Shown in pieces: positions 56,023-64,000 of a stretch of DNA of 64,000 nucleotides. The notes under the pieces are model-generated. The model did not search any database, was not told the origin of the DNA, and saw only the letters and a list, made by a program, of their open reading frames with translations. The translations under genes were made by a program, and so were the position numbers. The number at the start of each line of letters is the position of its first letter. Within the stretch, counting starts at the first letter, position 1. This DNA comes from CAVWXT01 sp963759115 (GTDB taxonomy: Bacteria > Planctomycetota > Planctomycetia > Pirellulales > Thermoguttaceae), in contig CAVWXT010000005.1 of the NCBI GenBank assembly GCA_963759115.1, positions 2,170,001 through 2,234,000 of the forward strand, read 5' to 3'.

Positions 56023-57875
56023 CTATTCGCGCCCAAATATTCTAGCAAAAAAGCCCTTCTTGGTGTTGGATTTCGCGTCGGAATCGGCGTCGTCTTCGGA
56101 CATTTCGCTGGATTTCCCGCTGTTCACCCCATCTTTGCTACTGTCGGCCTCCACCTTCTTTGAGAACAACTCCGGCACGGGACTGCTCGGGCGGCTCTTC
56201 GGCGGCTGCGATTTGGACTTGTCGCCGTTCGGGCTGTTCACGATTAGCTCTCCGTGTGCCACCCGATCGTAGATCCGGCCGGCCTCAGGGAGGGCATCCA
56301 CCTCTAATCGCGAGGAGAGCGCGCCGGCGTTCTTGGCCTCCTGCAAGGTCTGAACCACGTCGGGGTAGGTGCCCCCCAATTCCACGATGGCGCGAATTAC
56401 GTCGTCTACCCGAGTTGAGACCGTGCGTTTCTGGTCCCCCTCGCGGACAGAGAACTTGCTCACGAAGACCTGGTCGCCGCCCGTGCTCGTGACCAGAATA
56501 TCATGGCCGGCGTTGACGGCCAGCGGCGTCAGGAACCGCGGCTCGCGGCCGAAGACAACGATCTCGGCGATGCGGCTGCGGGTGACGTGGATCATGGGCG
56601 GATCGGCCACGTCGAGCACGTGGTAGTGGAATTGACCGCCGAAAGACTCTCCCTTCACCAGCGGGTCCTTCTCATTCATCGTCCACAATGCGCGGAACGC
56701 GCCGTAGCGGGTCTCGGCACTGGGAACCGAGAGCAGATCGTGAAGTTGCTCGTAGGCGAGCGAGTCCTGCATCACGCTCAGCGCCGTCAGCGCAAACACG
56801 CGGAAGGCCGGCTCGTCGCGGGCGATTTGGCTCAACGGCTCGGCCGCCTCGCGGCGATCGAGGTAGGCTAGGGCCTCGGCCGAATAAAACCGCACTTCGG
56901 TGTCCTTCGCCTTGATCCCTTTCAGCAGGACTTCCGCGCTATCCGAGCCGATGGCCTCAAGCTGAATGGCGGCTTCGGCCGAGGTGTCTGGATCGAGCAG
57001 TTGGCCTTCCAGGGTCGCAAGTCGCTGCATCCGCTCGGGCGACGATTCGGTGACCGCCACGGCGCGGATGACCCTGACGTAGCGATCAATGTTGTCTTTG
57101 TAGCGGGGGTGAACCGTCAATTCGACGAAATCGTCGGTCTTGGCCTTGGCCATGCCCGTCTTCAACCCTTTCTGGAAGGTGTTGAAGCGCTTGTTCACGG
57201 CATTAGCGATGTTCGCGGTTTTCCGGACATCCTTATGTTCCGGGAGGAGAACGAGTCCCAGGGAGCGCGATTTCAGCGCGACGCCACCCCCAGCACCCGC
57301 CCGCGACACATCATGATTCGGTCCTTCTTCGGGTCAGCCGCGGGATCGATCATCACCGGTCCCTCGGCCAGCGCCAGCGGGTCGCCGACACGGCGCCGGT
57401 CGCCCAGCACGAGCGATTCCGTGAGCCGCGTCTCCAGCAGGTAGCCGCCTCGCAGGCTGGTCGTCTCGGTCTGGTCTGGGACGTGCAGTTCGACGTCGAA
57501 GTGATCGCCTTTCTGAATCCCCGGCCGCAGTATGCCCTGCAACAGCACGAGCGCGACATCGCCGGAAGCCAGCACACTATTGGGATTGGCGACCTTGCGG
57601 ATCTGCATTTCTTCCAACAGTGCGGCGCGTGCCGGCGAGGGCGTCGGATCGCTGCCGGTGCCGTGCAAGCCGGTCACCAGTCCGACCGCGTCGACGCGCA
57701 CCGGCTGCACGCCGTAGGGCACGGCGAGATCGCCCACCAACCGCGTGTGCGGTTTCTCCGGCTCGGGCTCGTCGGGGCTTTGCGATCGCATCGTCAGCCC
57801 GTTGAACCAAGAACAGCCGCCCAGGCTCAGGATCGTGGTACCGGACGCAAGCAAGAGAAAATGCCGACGTTCCAT
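56023..57875 (-). CDS. FlgI-like lipoprotein with HEAT-type region (one indel)
   Basis: A lipoprotein signal ends LSLGGC (MERRHFLLLASGTTILSLGGCSWF). The first 200 residues resemble the flagellar P-ring protein FlgI: VGLVTGLHGTGSDP, VLASGDVALVLLQGILRPGIQKGDHFDVEL, RGGYLLETRL. After GGGVALKSRSLGLVLLPEHKDVRKTANIANAVNKRF comes a HEAT-like stretch (AIQLEAIGSDSAEVLLKGIK...RFYSAEALAYLD). The C-terminus is Ser/Lys/Asp-rich. A base is lost in a glycine codon near 57284. No flagellar genes are near, so a P-ring role is unlikely. Joined length is about 617 residues. It lies just upstream of smc on the same strand. Confidence 0.72.
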
Positions 57876-58221
57876 GCTTCCTTGCACTCCTTCTCGAACG
57901 AGAAGAGCTAAACGAGGAGAAAAGGCCGGGCATCCTGCCGGCCGCTTGAAGAGCCACTCGGCCGCGGAGGATAGTGATTTGGCCCAGCGAGGTCAATAGG
58001 AAGGATCTCAACGACGACGACAAGGCGGGAAGTGTGGGAGGTTTAGGTGGCGGTGACGGCGAAGGCCGACCGGCAATTGCTCGCCGCCAGTCGTAACCGC
58101 CGGGGTTCCAGGGATGGCAGCGGAGGATGCGTGAAATGCCGCGGCCCGGCGTGTTCTGGTGGGACTTGCGATGATGAAGTTCGGTTGACGCAACGCACGT
58201 TCGTGACTATAATTCTAGTCA
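57876..58221. other. Intergenic region containing a yidD remnant
   Basis: About 345 bases between the FlgI-like gene and the toxin gene. 58040-58150 contains a decayed yidD end, listed separately. The bases just before 58222 (CTATAATTCTAGTC) could include a -10 box for the toxin-antitoxin operon. Confidence 0.45.
58047..58150 (-). pseudogene. Remnant of a second yidD (C-terminal end only)
   Basis: Read on the minus strand it gives RGISRILRCHPWNPGGYD, the conserved C-terminal box of YidD. It closely parallels the intact yidD end (RGIWRVLRCNPWNPGG) 790 bases away. The first two thirds of the gene and its start are missing. The toxin-antitoxin module lies between the remnant and the intact copy. 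Confidence 0.65.
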
Positions 58222-58545
58222 ATGACGCACGCGCCGAGATTCCAACTGATCTTCGCTCCCGAAGCACTGGATCATCTCGATGCTATCGAGCGGAAGTATC
58301 ATGGCCTGATCGAACGAACGCTTGATGGACAACTGGGCTATAGTCCCGAACGCGCGACGCGAAATCGCAAGCTGTTGGAGCAACCCGCCCCATTTGAGGC
58401 GACATGGGAGTTGCGATTTGGCCCCGACAATCGATTTCGCGCCTTCTATGAGGTACAGTCCCGGGAGAGGACGGTCACGATATTGGCAATCGGCGTGAAA
58501 CAGGGAAGTCGACTAGTTGTAGGGGGAGAGGAGTTCAAACCATGA
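58222..58545 (+). CDS. RelE/ParE-type toxin
   Basis: A 107-residue protein: MTHAPRFQLIFAPEALDHLDAI, a central helix, then ATWELRFGPDNRFRAFYEV and a C-terminal strand TVTILAIGVKQGSRLVV. This matches the RelE/ParE fold (FKPxAxxxL...ELRxGxxRxxY). RelE members cleave mRNA on the ribosome; ParE members poison gyrase; which applies here is unknown. Unusually the toxin gene comes first. Its stop overlaps the antitoxin start by ATGA. Confidence 0.8.
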   Translation: MTHAPRFQLIFAPEALDHLDAIERKYHGLIERTLDGQLGYSPERATRNRKLLEQPAPFEATWELRFGPDNRFRAFYEVQSRERTVTILAIGVKQGSRLVVGGEEFKP

Positions 58546-58823
58546 GAATCGCACCATTGGCCGACGTGAAAGCACGGTTGAGCGCTTACGTGGACGAATG
58601 CGAGGCCACGGGACCGATTGTCATCACTCGCAACGGCAAGCCCGTAGCCGTGTTGCTTGCGCCATCGGACGAGGACGATTTGGAGCGACTGCTCTTGGCA
58701 CACTCGCCACGATTTCAGGCGATTCTCAACAAGTCGCGGCAGAGCATTGCGGCCGGCAAGGGGCTGTCGCGGGACGAGTTCTGGAAAGCGGTCAAACGGC
58801 GCCATCGCAAGCCCGCGGGGTGA
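58542..58823 (+). CDS. Phd/YefM family antitoxin
   Basis: A 93-residue protein with the Phd/YefM N-terminus: IAPLADVKARLSAYVDECEATGPIVITRNGKPVAVLLAPSDEDDLERLLL. This part dimerises and binds operator DNA; the C-terminal tail (RQSIAAGKGLSRDEFWKAVKRR) would wrap the toxin. It is coupled to the toxin gene by ATGA. The gene ends 22 bases before the end of the convergent yidD gene. Confidence 0.88.
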   Translation: MRIAPLADVKARLSAYVDECEATGPIVITRNGKPVAVLLAPSDEDDLERLLLAHSPRFQAILNKSRQSIAAGKGLSRDEFWKAVKRRHRKPAG

Positions 58824-58845
58824 AATGCGCTGGCTGGCGGCGGCC

Positions 58846-59097
58846 TCAGGGCGGATCGTCGCCGCCGGGGTTCCAGGGATTGCAGCGGAGGACGCGCCAA
58901 ATGCCGCGCCATGTGCCGCGAATCGTGCCGTATTTCCGCACGGACTCGATGAAATACACGCTGCAACTGGGCTCAAAGCGGCAATGGCGGCCCAACATCG
59001 GCCCGATGAACAGTTGGTACAGCCGCACCAGCCCGATCAACAGCCGAGTGGGGAGGCTCACCAGCAGGCGTGCGATGGTCCGCAGACGGTTCGCCAT
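58846..59097 (-). CDS. yidD: Membrane protein insertion efficiency factor YidD
   Basis: A small peripheral membrane protein that helps YidC insert proteins. LLIGLVRLYQLFIGPMLGRHCRFEPSCSVYFIESVRKYGTIRGTW and RVLRCNPWNPGGDDPP are the whole-family pattern (YQxxISPxLGxxCRFxPSCSxY). Start at MANRLRTIARL gives 83 residues, normal. It follows rnpA by 24 bases, the usual rnpA-yidD order. yidC is not in the window. Confidence 0.93.
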   Translation of the reverse strand: MANRLRTIARLLVSLPTRLLIGLVRLYQLFIGPMLGRHCRFEPSCSVYFIESVRKYGTIRGTWRGIWRVLRCNPWNPGGDDPP

Positions 59098-59121
59098 TGT
59101 GAAAACATCCACACCGCGGCT

Positions 59122-59475
59122 TCATGGGCCCATTTTCTTCGCCAGCCGTGCGGCCAACCGGGGCAGCGACTCCGTGAGCGATGCCAACGTCGGCTCCACG
59201 TTCGGCCGCGGAATGACGATCAAGTCGATTCCTTCGGGAAGCTGCGGACAACTGAGCCGGAATGCTTCGCGCAGCAGGCGTTTCCAGCGGTTGCGAACCA
59301 CCGCGCCGCCCAGCCGGCGCGATGCCGAAATGCCGAGCCGGGCGTGCGGCAGACCGTTGCGATATCCAAAGATGACGATTCGCGGGTCGGCCACGCTCAG
59401 CCAGCGTCGAAATGCCCGCTGAAAGTCGCCGCCCCGCCGAATGCGGTACTGGGGGAGGAAGCGATGGTCGCTCAT
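59122..59475 (-). CDS. rnpA: Ribonuclease P protein component
   Basis: The protein subunit of RNase P, which trims the 5' leader of tRNA precursors. Pattern: RFLPQYRIRRGGDFQRAFRRW, then LPHARLGISASRRLGGAVVRNRWKRLLREAFR, including the RNR-type box (VVRNRWKRLLREAFR), and GIDLIVIPRP. The start at MSDHRFLP gives 117 residues. rpmH, usually just upstream, is absent; dnaJ precedes it instead. Confidence 0.93.
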   Translation of the reverse strand: MSDHRFLPQYRIRRGGDFQRAFRRWLSVADPRIVIFGYRNGLPHARLGISASRRLGGAVVRNRWKRLLREAFRLSCPQLPEGIDLIVIPRPNVEPTLASLTESLPRLAARLAKKMGP

Positions 59476-59552
59476 GGATCGGCTCCTGCCACAAAGCCGC
59501 GACCGGTGGTTGTGCCCCTGCAATGCGCAACCACCGGCCGTAGCCCTGTGAT

Positions 59553-60536
59553 TCACCACCGCAAATCCTTGCGCGGGTCCTGGGCATAGCGCTGGTCGAT
59601 GTCGCGGATCGCCTGGCGGTCGGCATCGCTGAGTTGCTTGGGCAGCACGATCTGGATTTCCGCCAACAGGTCGCCGGCCGTGCCGTTCTTAGGAGCTACG
59701 CCGTGCCCCTTCACGCGGAGTTTGGTGCCGCTCGAGGTCCCGCGGGGAATGCTCAGAGTCACAGTGCCGCGAGGCGTGGGCAAGTCGACCTTGGCGCCCA
59801 TCACGGCCTCGCCCAATGTCACGGGCACTCTCACCCAGAGCTGATTGCCACGGCGCTGAAAGTAGGGATGGGGCGCGATGCGAATGGTGATCAGAATGTC
59901 GCCGGGCGTACCGCCGCGCGGCGCCGGCACGCCGTGGCCGCGGACGCGGATCTTTTTGCCATCCTCGATGCCGGCGGGGATCTTCACAGCCAGCGTTTCC
60001 GACTTTCCGGTGGGGTGTTGCACGGAGATCTGCACCTCGCCGCCGGCGATGGCCGTGGCAAAGGGAATTTCCAACTCCTGGAGCAGATCGGCGCCGCCGC
60101 GAGCCGCGCCGCTGGCCTTGCCGCGGCCTTTGCCGGCAGCGCGGCGGAACTGGCCGAAGATGTCGCCAAGTCCGCCGGGCATCTCCTGCCCGAAACGCTC
60201 GCCGAGGAACTGGCTCAGGTCGATGTCTTCGGCGGAGAAGCCGCCCGGACCAGCAGCCCCCCCGCCCGGCGACCACGACCAGGTGTGGGCCCCTTGCGGC
60301 CCGCCGGCGCCCATCGTCTCGAACGAGCTGCCGTAGCGGTCGTACATCTCCCGTTTCTCGGGGTTGTTGAGCACGTCGAAGGCGGCCTGGACCTGCTGGA
60401 ACTTCTTCTTGGCCGTCTTGTCGTTGGGGTTCATGTCGGGGTGGTACTTTCGTGCCAACTCGCGGTAGGCCTTCTGAATTTCCGCCTGCGAGGCGTTCTT
60501 AGGCACCCCCAACGTCTTGTAGTAATCCTCAGCCAT
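59553..60536 (-). CDS. DnaJ/CbpA-type chaperone
   Basis: A 327-residue J-domain protein. MAEDYYKTLGVPKNASQAEIQKAYRELARKYHPDMNP contains the HPD triad that stimulates DnaK ATPase. A Gly-rich spacer follows and then two DnaJ C-terminal beta domains (ELEIPFATAIAGGEVQISVQ, GKKIRVRGHGVPAPRGGTPGDILITIRIAPHPYFQRRGNQLWVRVPVTLGEAVMGAKVDLPTPRG). It lacks the four CxxCxGxG zinc repeats, so it is of the CbpA/type II kind. Frame intact. The region upstream is filled with palindromic repeats. Confidence 0.92.
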   Translation of the reverse strand: MAEDYYKTLGVPKNASQAEIQKAYRELARKYHPDMNPNDKTAKKKFQQVQAAFDVLNNPEKREMYDRYGSSFETMGAGGPQGAHTWSWSPGGGAAGPGGFSAEDIDLSQFLGERFGQEMPGGLGDIFGQFRRAAGKGRGKASGAARGGADLLQELEIPFATAIAGGEVQISVQHPTGKSETLAVKIPAGIEDGKKIRVRGHGVPAPRGGTPGDILITIRIAPHPYFQRRGNQLWVRVPVTLGEAVMGAKVDLPTPRGTVTLSIPRGTSSGTKLRVKGHGVAPKNGTAGDLLAEIQIVLPKQLSDADRQAIRDIDQRYAQDPRKDLRW

Positions 60537-60935
60537 GTTGCCGTCATTGTCCTTTCCAAGGGCACTTCTTACTACAGCGCAAGGTGGCAGCCGCGGGAAC
60601 GGGGACTGGCTCCGTCGCCTCGCTCGGCCAACCTTTCGAAAACGGCCTGCGGCGACGGTGCCTGTCCCCTTTCCCGCGACGGTTGGCGCCACGCAGGGCG
60701 AAAAAAGGGGGACAGGCACCGCGGCAGCCGCGTTTCTCCCACTGCCAAAACAACTTGGGCCACGGAGCCTGTCCCCCTTTTTTCGCCCGGTGTCATTGTA
60801 GAGGTCGGGGCGGGGTTTCATCAAGCCGACCTCGATCCACCCCAGGGGGGTGCCGTCGCGTGCTAGAGTTGTCGTGGCGTGAAGATCTGAAAGTTGGGAC
60901 CGAAGAAGCACGTATCAACAGCCGGCGGTTTGAGC
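60537..60935. repeat. Palindromic repeat cluster, family C
   Basis: Contains several facing copies of GGGGACAGGCACC-type units. The best pair is a 22-bp perfect inverted repeat, 60696-60717 and 60767-60788, reading GCGAAAAAAGGGGGACAGGC at its core. Other units lie at 60598-60612 and 60656-60672. The pair ends in C/T runs that could act as terminators in either direction. Confidence 0.75.
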
Positions 60936-62484
60936 ATGTACAGTCCGAGCCCTCTCAGAATCCGTCGCGCGATCCAGTTGATGCTCGGTGTGGTCGTCAT
61001 GGCGGGAGTCCTAGGGCAAACGCGCGTTCGCCGCCAGCGGACAACTGGAACTGACCGTCGTCGATAAGGACAGCGGCCAGCCCATCGCCTGTCGGATGCA
61101 CCTGCTGGGTCCCAACAAGAAACCCCGCAAGCCCGACAAGGTCCCCTTCTGGAACGACCATTTTGCGGTGCCGGGCAAGATTCTCCTTAAACTGCCCACA
61201 GGCACTTATACCTTTGTCCTCGAACGGGGCCTAGAGTATCTCGACCGCGAGGGTCACTTTACCATCGACCCCTTTGCCGACGACGCAAAGCAGGTCGATC
61301 TCAAGCGGTTTGTCGACATGGCGGCCGACGGCTGGTGGTCGGGCGACCTGAACGTCCGCCGCCCGACCCGCGACATCGAACTCTTGATGGCGGCGGAAGA
61401 CCTGCACGTCGCCGAGGTCATTACCTGGCAGAACGAGAAGAACCAATGGGGCGGCCAACTGCCCAAAGAGCCGCTGGTGCGCTTTGACGGCAATCGCTGC
61501 TACGACGTCTTGGGCGGCGCGTCGACCCGATCGGGCACCGAGTTGCTGCTGTTCCGGCTGCCGGCGCCGCCGAAGCTGCCGGCCGCGGACGCCGAATACC
61601 CACCGGTACCGAAGTATCTGGCCGAAGCCCGCGAGAAGAGCAACGTGTGGGTTGATGCCAGCGCGCCCTACTGGTGGGACCTGCCGATGCTCGTGGCGGC
61701 CGGCCAGATCGACTCGATCGAACTCGCCCACGGCCACATCTGCCGCGACGCCACGATCAACGACGAGGCCGATGGGAAGCCACGCGACCGCAAGCGTTAT
61801 GCGTCGTATCGAGGAAACGCCGAGTGGTCGCAGGACATCTACTTCCGGCTGCTGGAATGCGGCTTGCGGATTCCACCTACTGCGGGCAGCGCGTCGGGCC
61901 TGGCGCCCAACCCCGTCGGTCAGAACCGCGTTTACGTCCACGTCGACGGGGAATTCAGTTACGCGGAGTGGTGGAACAACCTACGTGCCGGCCGCGTGTT
62001 CATCACGAATGGGCCGCTGATGAAGCCTTCCGTCGAAGGAGAACTGCCGGGTCACGTGTTCCAACTTGACGCGGGAAGGAAACTGGATCTCGAAATCGGC
62101 CTGACCCTCTCCACCCGCGATCCGATCACTTATCTGGAGATCATCAAGGACGGCAAAGTCGAGCATGAGGTGCGATTCGACGAGTACGCCAAGAGCGGCA
62201 AGCTGCCCAAGCTCACGTTCGATCGCAGCGGCTGGTTCCTGATCCGCGCGGTGACGGACGTGCCGAAGACCTATCGCTTCGCCATGACCGGGCCCTATTA
62301 CGTTGAGATGGGGTATCAGCGGCGGATCAGCAAGCGGGCGGCCCAGTTCTTCCTGGATTGGGAGTACGAGCGGGCCAGGCAGATCAAGCTCGCCGATCCG
62401 CAGCAACAGCAAGACGTGCTGCAATGGCACCGTCAGGCCCGCGATTTCTGGCGGGATTTGGCGTCGAAGGCCAACGCCGAATAG
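60936..62484 (+). CDS. CehA/McbA-like exported protein without the HxH motif (one indel)
   Basis: A signal peptide (IQLMLGVVVMAGVLGQTAFA) leads to SGQLELTVVDKDSGQPIACRMHLLGP, a carboxypeptidase-regulatory-type beta domain. A PHP-like domain of the CehA/McbA kind follows: DGWWSGDLNVRRPTRDIELLMAAEDLHVAEVITWQ, then IDSIELAHGHICRD and GEFSYAEWWNNLRAGRVFITNGPLM. Relatives read GDLHVHR, with two metal-binding His; here these are Asn and Arg. The first metal site is therefore probably lost. A doubled base (acg/acc) near 61020 breaks the signal-peptide frame. Corrected length is about 515 residues. Function unknown. Confidence 0.72.
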
Positions 62485-64000
62485 GCGGCGGCCAGCACGC
62501 TCAGTAGCGCGATGCCCAGTCCAACAGCGCTCGGCGAAAGCCACAACCACCAGGCCAGTCCCAAGACCGCGACGATGACGTGCGGCCAACGCCGCAGGGT
62601 CTCGGCTACTCTCGATCGCGTCAGGCCAACGATGCCCAAGACGAACAACAAGGCCAGAACGACCGCGGCGATCAGCCGGGACGAGAGCGAGTCCGTTCCC
62701 ACCTGCTGGTAGTCGAGGGTGAGGGAGTCTGAAGGGCCCTCGACGGAACATCGCACCAACGACGGAGTTGCCCCCAGGGAATGCCGGAGGATTTCGTCCG
62801 GACGGCTCGCCACCGGCTCCGCCGCCGCAGGTTGAGCCAGGGTGTCGGCGGCCCCCAAGCTTTGGGCCAAGTCCCGGTTCTGCCGCTCGATGGCATCCAC
62901 TTCCCGCCTTGCCTGAGCGGCTTCGTCGCCTGCGATGGCCGCCGCCAATGCCGGTTGAAGGGCCGCGCGGGAAGCCATCAGCCGGCGGTTCCACGATTGG
63001 AACCATGGCGGCGTCTCGTTGGGGGTGTCGTCGGCCGATGTCGCAGCGGCCGATTCGAGGGCGGCGGCGGCACTCTTCAAACGCAACAGATCCGCCTTCC
63101 ACGCCGCGATTGCCGCCACATCGGGCGACTCGCGGGGCGTCCACGAAGGTGGTCCGAGCACGGTCCAAAGGGTCTGTCGCACCGGCAAGTCGCCGAGTGC
63201 TGGAGCCACGAACGTGCGCCGGCCGGTCCGATCTTCAAGGGGCACCTTGTCGCGGAAGATCACCCCGACGCGTTGTGGCAGGCGCTGCGAGGCCAAGGCG
63301 AAACGCCAGTCTCCCGCGGCGATCATTTTTGGCGTCACGGGCATCCCTTCGACGGATATCTGGATCAATTCGTGCCCTTTCGGCAGGCGCAGGGGGCACT
63401 CGCCGGCCCCGCCCGGCTCGAGGTCGAACGTCGCCGTGCCGCAACAACTGCCATCGGGGCGCCAGAGCACGGTTAGGTCGGCCAGTCGAACGAAGGCCGA
63501 GCCGACAGGCGTTTCCGCGGCCATGAGCACTGCATGGACCGGCTCACCCGAAACCATGTAGGCGGCCATACTTGGATCAGAGGAGGCCGCCGCGAAACTT
63601 GGCCATGAGGACGGCTTCAACCCGCGTGTCTGCCAACGAATATTGCGGCCCTGGGATTGACCCGGCAAGAGGAACCATCGCTCGCACTGATCAGTCTGCA
63701 GCAGGCCGATGTCGGGCACATTGAGCCGCTCACCACGCCCCAACTCAATAGGTCCGTCAATGCTGAACTGAAAGTTGCCGGCAGCGGCGGCTGGCGGCCG
63801 GTAGATCAATTCTCGCTCCTCGCCAGGCATCGTGCTGACGCGCACCTGTCCCGGCGGATTCGCCTGGTACGGGCCGTTCCAGGGAGCCGGGGCGCGGAGG
63901 TGGATCTCGTCGGCCACGCCGTCACGAACCGAGAGGCGACACTCGGTCTTGATAGTCCACGACCGTCCATTCCATACGGGCTGCACGGACTGCAGCGCGC
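62433..64000 (-). CDS. Large membrane-associated hypothetical protein, C-terminal part
   Basis: Only the last 520 residues are in the window; the gene continues past its right edge. The visible part is mostly beta-rich (ECRLSVRDGVADEIHLRAPAPW, FQFSIDGPIELGRGERL) followed by a helical linker (AAAALESAAATSADDTPNETP). It ends in two or three membrane segments (LIAAVVLALLFVLGIVGL, VIVAVLGLAWWLWLSP, GIALLSVLAAAYSAL). No family recognised. Its stop lies inside the end of the CehA/McbA-like gene, a 52-base tail-to-tail overlap. Probably anchored in the membrane with a large outer domain. Confidence 0.7.
   Translation of the reverse strand, partial: ALQSVQPVWNGRSWTIKTECRLSVRDGVADEIHLRAPAPWNGPYQANPPGQVRVSTMPGEERELIYRPPAAAAGNFQFSIDGPIELGRGERLNVPDIGLLQTDQCERWFLLPGQSQGRNIRWQTRGLKPSSWPSFAAASSDPSMAAYMVSGEPVHAVLMAAETPVGSAFVRLADLTVLWRPDGSCCGTATFDLEPGGAGECPLRLPKGHELIQISVEGMPVTPKMIAAGDWRFALASQRLPQRVGVIFRDKVPLEDRTGRRTFVAPALGDLPVRQTLWTVLGPPSWTPRESPDVAAIAAWKADLLRLKSAAAALESAAATSADDTPNETPPWFQSWNRRLMASRAALQPALAAAIAGDEAAQARREVDAIERQNRDLAQSLGAADTLAQPAAAEPVASRPDEILRHSLGATPSLVRCSVEGPSDSLTLDYQQVGTDSLSSRLIAAVVLALLFVLGIVGLTRSRVAETLRRWPHVIVAVLGLAWWLWLSPSAVGLGIALLSVLAAAYSALAFDAKSRQKSRA

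Noticed and set aside
643..62484. Programmed ribosomal frameshifting
   Set aside because: No slippery heptamer or shared sequence occurs at the sites. About 20 unrelated genes are affected in both directions, and the doubled bases are synonymous alternatives.
1..64000. tRNA, rRNA or CRISPR array
   Set aside because: No TTCGAATCC-type T-loop in a cloverleaf context, no rRNA-like segment and no regularly spaced direct repeats with unique spacers were seen.

Overview
The window looks like a GC-rich planctomycete, probably of the Pirellulales type. The evidence is a PilM/PilN-like fusion followed by two glycine/arginine-rich membrane proteins, a Tat-exported Gfo/Idh/MocA oxidoreductase, a prenyltransferase/squalene-oxidase-repeat membrane protein, a GYF_2-HEAT protein, a FlgI-like lipoprotein with no flagellar neighbours, and a CehA/McbA-like protein. 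Many small nucleotidyltransferase, antitoxin and HEPN genes lie between housekeeping genes. I saw no rRNA, tRNA or CRISPR array.

Layout. 1-6.5 kb: tail of a DUF2961 protein, a ferredoxin, a Trm112-like protein, rpsU, a broken nucleotidyltransferase, the squalene-oxidase-repeat protein and nadC. 6.7-14 kb: a ComEA-like protein, polX, a TGS GTPase, a gene-poor stretch with a candidate small transcription unit, a GYF/HEAT protein and an oxidoreductase. 14-27 kb is envelope and lipid rich: a Wza-type lipoprotein, psd-pssA, ribE-rsmA, a toxin-antitoxin pair, a cellulose-type acetyltransferase, a GT4 glycosyltransferase, and plsC-cdsA overlapping by ATGA. 27-34 kb: an MbfA-like ferritin/VIT protein, a HEPN operon, scpB, an IS66 insertion sequence and cysK. 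34-42 kb: an extraordinary secreted cysteine-repeat protein, an HPt protein, cmk-plsC, a nucleotidyltransferase, an alpha/beta hydrolase-DUF5063 fusion and a GH38-like protein. 42-49 kb: the pilus-like operon and an HTH regulator. 50-64 kb: rluA, smc, the FlgI/HEAT lipoprotein, a toxin-antitoxin pair next to a yidD remnant, yidD-rnpA, dnaJ, the CehA/McbA-like protein and the end of a large membrane protein.

The most important observation concerns the reading frames. About 20 conserved genes are interrupted by about 42 single-base indels. Nearly all fall at a third codon position: an insertion leaves two synonymous bases side by side (tcg/tcc as TCGC, aaa/aag as AAAG), and a loss removes a wobble base. 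This looks like a consensus of closely related strains, not gene decay, so I annotate these genes as one CDS and give the shift sites.

Several families of dispersed palindromic repeats lie between genes, and one sits in frame inside smc.
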